A stretch of 8,899 nt of DNA, taken from positions 4,150 through 13,048 of the forward strand of contig JADDQX010000039.1 of the NCBI GenBank assembly GCA_016781115.1. Reading direction: 5' to 3'. Numbering within the stretch: position 1 is the stretch's first letter; each line of letters starts with the position of its first letter. Source of the stretch: Actinomycetota bacterium (lineage in GTDB: Bacteria; Actinomycetota; CADDZG01; WHSQ01). Of this stretch, positions 7,042 to 8,899 are shown one piece after another. The translations under genes were made by a program, and so were the position numbers. The notes under the pieces were generated by a model. That model was not told the origin of the DNA. It saw only the letters and a program-made list of their open reading frames with translations, and did no database searches.

Positions 7042-8871
7042 CTAGTCGTAGGTCTGAGCGTCGCCCGCCTGTTCCGCTTGGATCTCGCGGGCGGCTCTCT
7101 CGGCGTTGCCGGTGGGCGCGACGCCGAGGTGGCGAAGTGCGAACTGCGTGATGGTCTTGAACGTAGGGGCCGCCGTCGAACCTCCCCAGATGGGGCTCGG
7201 CTCGTCGAGCACGACGATCACGACGATCGCGGGCCGGTTCGCCGGCGCGAAGCCCGCGAACGATCCGGTGTAGGAGTTCCCGTAGCCGCCGGTCTCCAGT
7301 GGCTTCTGCGCCGTCCCGGTCTTGCCCGCCACGGCGTATCCGGGTATCTGCGCCTCGATCCCCGTTCCTTTCTCGGTCACACCGGTGAGGATCTCCGTCA
7401 CCTTCTTCGCGGTGGAGCGCGACACCACCCGGCGCGTTGCCGGAGGTGGCGAAGGTTCCAAGCGACCGCCGCCGGTCATCGTCGCGGCGAGCAGCTTCGG
7501 CTCCACCCACGTGCCCTCGTTGGCGATCGTCGAGTAGGCGGCCGCCATCTGAAGCGGCGTAACCGCGATCCCCTGGCCGATCGGGATGGTCGCGATCGTC
7601 GGCCCGCTCCAGTCGCTCCGGTCCAGAACGATCCCAGGCGACTCGCCGGGGAAGTCCAACCCGGTCTTGCTCCCGAAGCCGAACCTCCGCACGTAGCCGT
7701 CGAGCTCCTTGCCGCCCAACTCGAGCCCGATCTGGATCGTCCCGATGTTGGATGACTCGTGGATGATCTCGGCGACCGTCATCTTCTCCGTCGGATGCGG
7801 ATGAGAGTCGTGAAAGACCCGGTCCGAATATGCGTACGAGTCAGGAACGACGAACTGCGTCCTGGGAGTCACGACCTTCTCTTGGAGCGCGCCCGAGGTG
7901 GCGACGATCTTGTACGCAGAGCCGGGCTCGTAGACATCCGTCACGGCGCGGTTGCGGCGGTCGATCTCGCTGAAGCCGCCCGGGTTGTTCGGGTCGAAGT
8001 CGGGCACGTTGGCGAGCGCGAGGATCTCGCCGGTCTGCGGCCTCATCACGATGGCGGTGCCGGCGTCCGCGCTGAAGGTCTGGGTCGCTTCGGCCAAGGT
8101 CGCCTGCGTGAAGTACTGGAGCTCCTTGTCGATGGTGAGCAGCAGTGAGCGTCCCGGCCGCGGCCTCTCGTATTCGAACTCGGCCTGTGGCAGCGGGCGT
8201 CCGGCCGGGTCCTGCTCGAGCGTCATCGAGCCCGGCGTGCCGTCGAGGATCGCCTCGTACTGCGCCTCTATGCCCTCGAGACCGCGGCCGTCGATGTCGA
8301 CGAAGCCCAGAACGTGCGAGGCGAGACGCCGTCCGGGGTAGTACCTCTTCGGCTCCGCCTCCATATAGATGCCGGGCAGATCGAGGTTCTTGACCCTTTG
8401 CGCCACCTTCGGGCCCACCTGCCTCGCGAGGTACTGGAAGCGGCAGTCGCAGGCAAGCTTCTGCTCCAGCTCGCGGGCATCGAGGTCGAGGACGGGCGCG
8501 AGCCTCGCCGCCTCGCCCGCCGGGTCGCTCACGTGCTGTGGGTCCGTCCAGACGGTGTGCAGGTCGACGGAGATCGCAAGTGGCTCGCCCACGCGGTCGA
8601 GGATCGCGCCGCGCCGCGCGGGGAACTCGATCACGCGGTCCCTCTGAGCCACCGCCAGCTTCGCGTACTCCGGCCCCTCGACGATCTGGAGGACGAACAA
8701 GCGCGAAGCCATGCCCATGAAGGCGAGAGTGAAGACGAAGAACATCACCACGAGGCGCCTCGGCGACCGCGATCGCGAGCGGCGTTTGCCTCCCCCTGCA
8801 GAAGAGGCCGACCGCCGAGCGGTCGACCTACCGGTGGTTCCTGCGGTGCGCCTAGAGGGAGGAGGCGGCAT
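7042..8871 (-). CDS. ftsI: Septal class B penicillin-binding protein (peptidoglycan D,D-transpeptidase FtsI/PBP3)
   Basis: This is a class B PBP, a membrane-anchored D,D-transpeptidase that crosslinks septal peptidoglycan and is expected to pair with FtsW. The 609 residues comprise a basic Arg/Ser/Gly/Pro-rich cytoplasmic tail (1-39), one transmembrane anchor (about 40-62), a PBP dimerisation/pedestal domain opening with ARRGAILDRVGEPLA (85-99) and including RFQYLARQV and LPGIYMEAEPKRYYPG, and a C-terminal transpeptidase domain. Catalytic motifs are SAYK (318-321, nucleophile Ser318), SSN (373-375) and KTGT (517-520). No PASTA repeats follow; the protein ends in a short charged tail. The pedestal carries a Cys-Asp-Cys motif (141-143). 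Start ATG 8869-8871 has GGTGA nine bases upstream. Position at the head of murE in a dcw cluster supports the septal role over an elongation PBP2. The stop is 10 bases before the murE ATG. Confidence 0.94.
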   Translation of the reverse strand: MPPPPSRRTAGTTGRSTARRSASSAGGGKRRSRSRSPRRLVVMFFVFTLAFMGMASRLFVLQIVEGPEYAKLAVAQRDRVIEFPARRGAILDRVGEPLAISVDLHTVWTDPQHVSDPAGEAARLAPVLDLDARELEQKLACDCRFQYLARQVGPKVAQRVKNLDLPGIYMEAEPKRYYPGRRLASHVLGFVDIDGRGLEGIEAQYEAILDGTPGSMTLEQDPAGRPLPQAEFEYERPRPGRSLLLTIDKELQYFTQATLAEATQTFSADAGTAIVMRPQTGEILALANVPDFDPNNPGGFSEIDRRNRAVTDVYEPGSAYKIVATSGALQEKVVTPRTQFVVPDSYAYSDRVFHDSHPHPTEKMTVAEIIHESSNIGTIQIGLELGGKELDGYVRRFGFGSKTGLDFPGESPGIVLDRSDWSGPTIATIPIGQGIAVTPLQMAAAYSTIANEGTWVEPKLLAATMTGGGRLEPSPPPATRRVVSRSTAKKVTEILTGVTEKGTGIEAQIPGYAVAGKTGTAQKPLETGGYGNSYTGSFAGFAPANRPAIVVIVVLDEPSPIWGGSTAAPTFKTITQFALRHLGVAPTGNAERAAREIQAEQAGDAQTYD

Positions 8872-8899
8872 CAGGGCGCGTCACCGACGCTGAGGGCCG
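8871..8899 (-). CDS. Possible C-terminal codons of an upstream dcw gene (partial, perhaps ftsL)
   Basis: The 28 bases before ftsI are too short to identify. One frame is open and ends in a TGA that shares its A with the ftsI ATG (TGATG), reading ALSVGDAP then stop. A second frame ends earlier, in TGA at 8881-8883, after GPQRR. Either could be the end of the preceding gene. In dcw clusters the gene before ftsI is usually ftsL or a similar small divisome protein, so that is the expectation from context only; the sequence itself does not show it. Confidence 0.25.

Noticed and set aside
5967..7151. A plus-strand open frame of 394 codons across murE.
   Set aside because: It is antisense to an intact, motif-rich murE. 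Long antisense frames are expected in GC-rich codon usage, and its Arg/His/Asp/Glu-rich translation resembles no protein family.
1..8899. Possible mobile element, defence system, CRISPR array, RNA gene or other accessory system.
   Set aside because: The whole window is accounted for by intact core cell-wall and division genes with overlaps or gaps of about 10 bases; no repeat arrays, tRNA-like or inverted-repeat structures stood out by reading.

Overview
The window is a compact piece of a bacterial dcw (division and cell wall) cluster. All real genes lie on the minus strand and are transcribed from high to low coordinates. The DNA is GC-rich (about two thirds by eye). The actinomycete-like MurG glycine loop (GGGTAGH), the diaminopimelate-type MurE signature (DNPRSEDP), a MurE-MraY-MurD-FtsW-MurG-MurC order and MraY/FtsW sequence style suggest an Actinomycetota bacterium, probably an uncultured or less-studied lineage. 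This placement is an inference from motifs, not a search result.

Layout in transcription order: a possible few-codon tail of an upstream gene (8871-8899); ftsI, class B penicillin-binding protein (7042-8871); murE (5535-7031); mraY (4495-5538); murD (3128-4498); ftsW (1945-3141); murG (857-1948); and murC, whose 3' part runs off the window (1-856). No gap between genes exceeds about 10 bases and most neighbours overlap, so the seven genes look like part of one polycistronic unit. No promoter, terminator, RNA gene, mobile element or repeat array is visible, and no stretch over 300 bases lacks a gene.

The products form one pathway. MurC, MurD and MurE add L-Ala, D-Glu and (by motif) meso-diaminopimelate to UDP-MurNAc. 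MraY moves the finished UDP-MurNAc-pentapeptide onto undecaprenyl phosphate to give lipid I, and MurG adds GlcNAc to give lipid II. FtsW polymerises lipid II into septal glycan strands and FtsI crosslinks them. MurF, which adds D-Ala-D-Ala and is usually encoded between murE and mraY, is not in this window: murE and mraY overlap by four bases there.

The most distinctive feature is the style of the gene junctions. Three consecutive-type overlaps read GTGA (murE/mraY), CTGA (mraY/murD) and TTGA (ftsW/murG), and murC starts on GTG directly after the murG stop. The apparent CTG start of murD is rare. Apart from this and the missing murF, the region is ordinary; I found no previously undescribed system in it.
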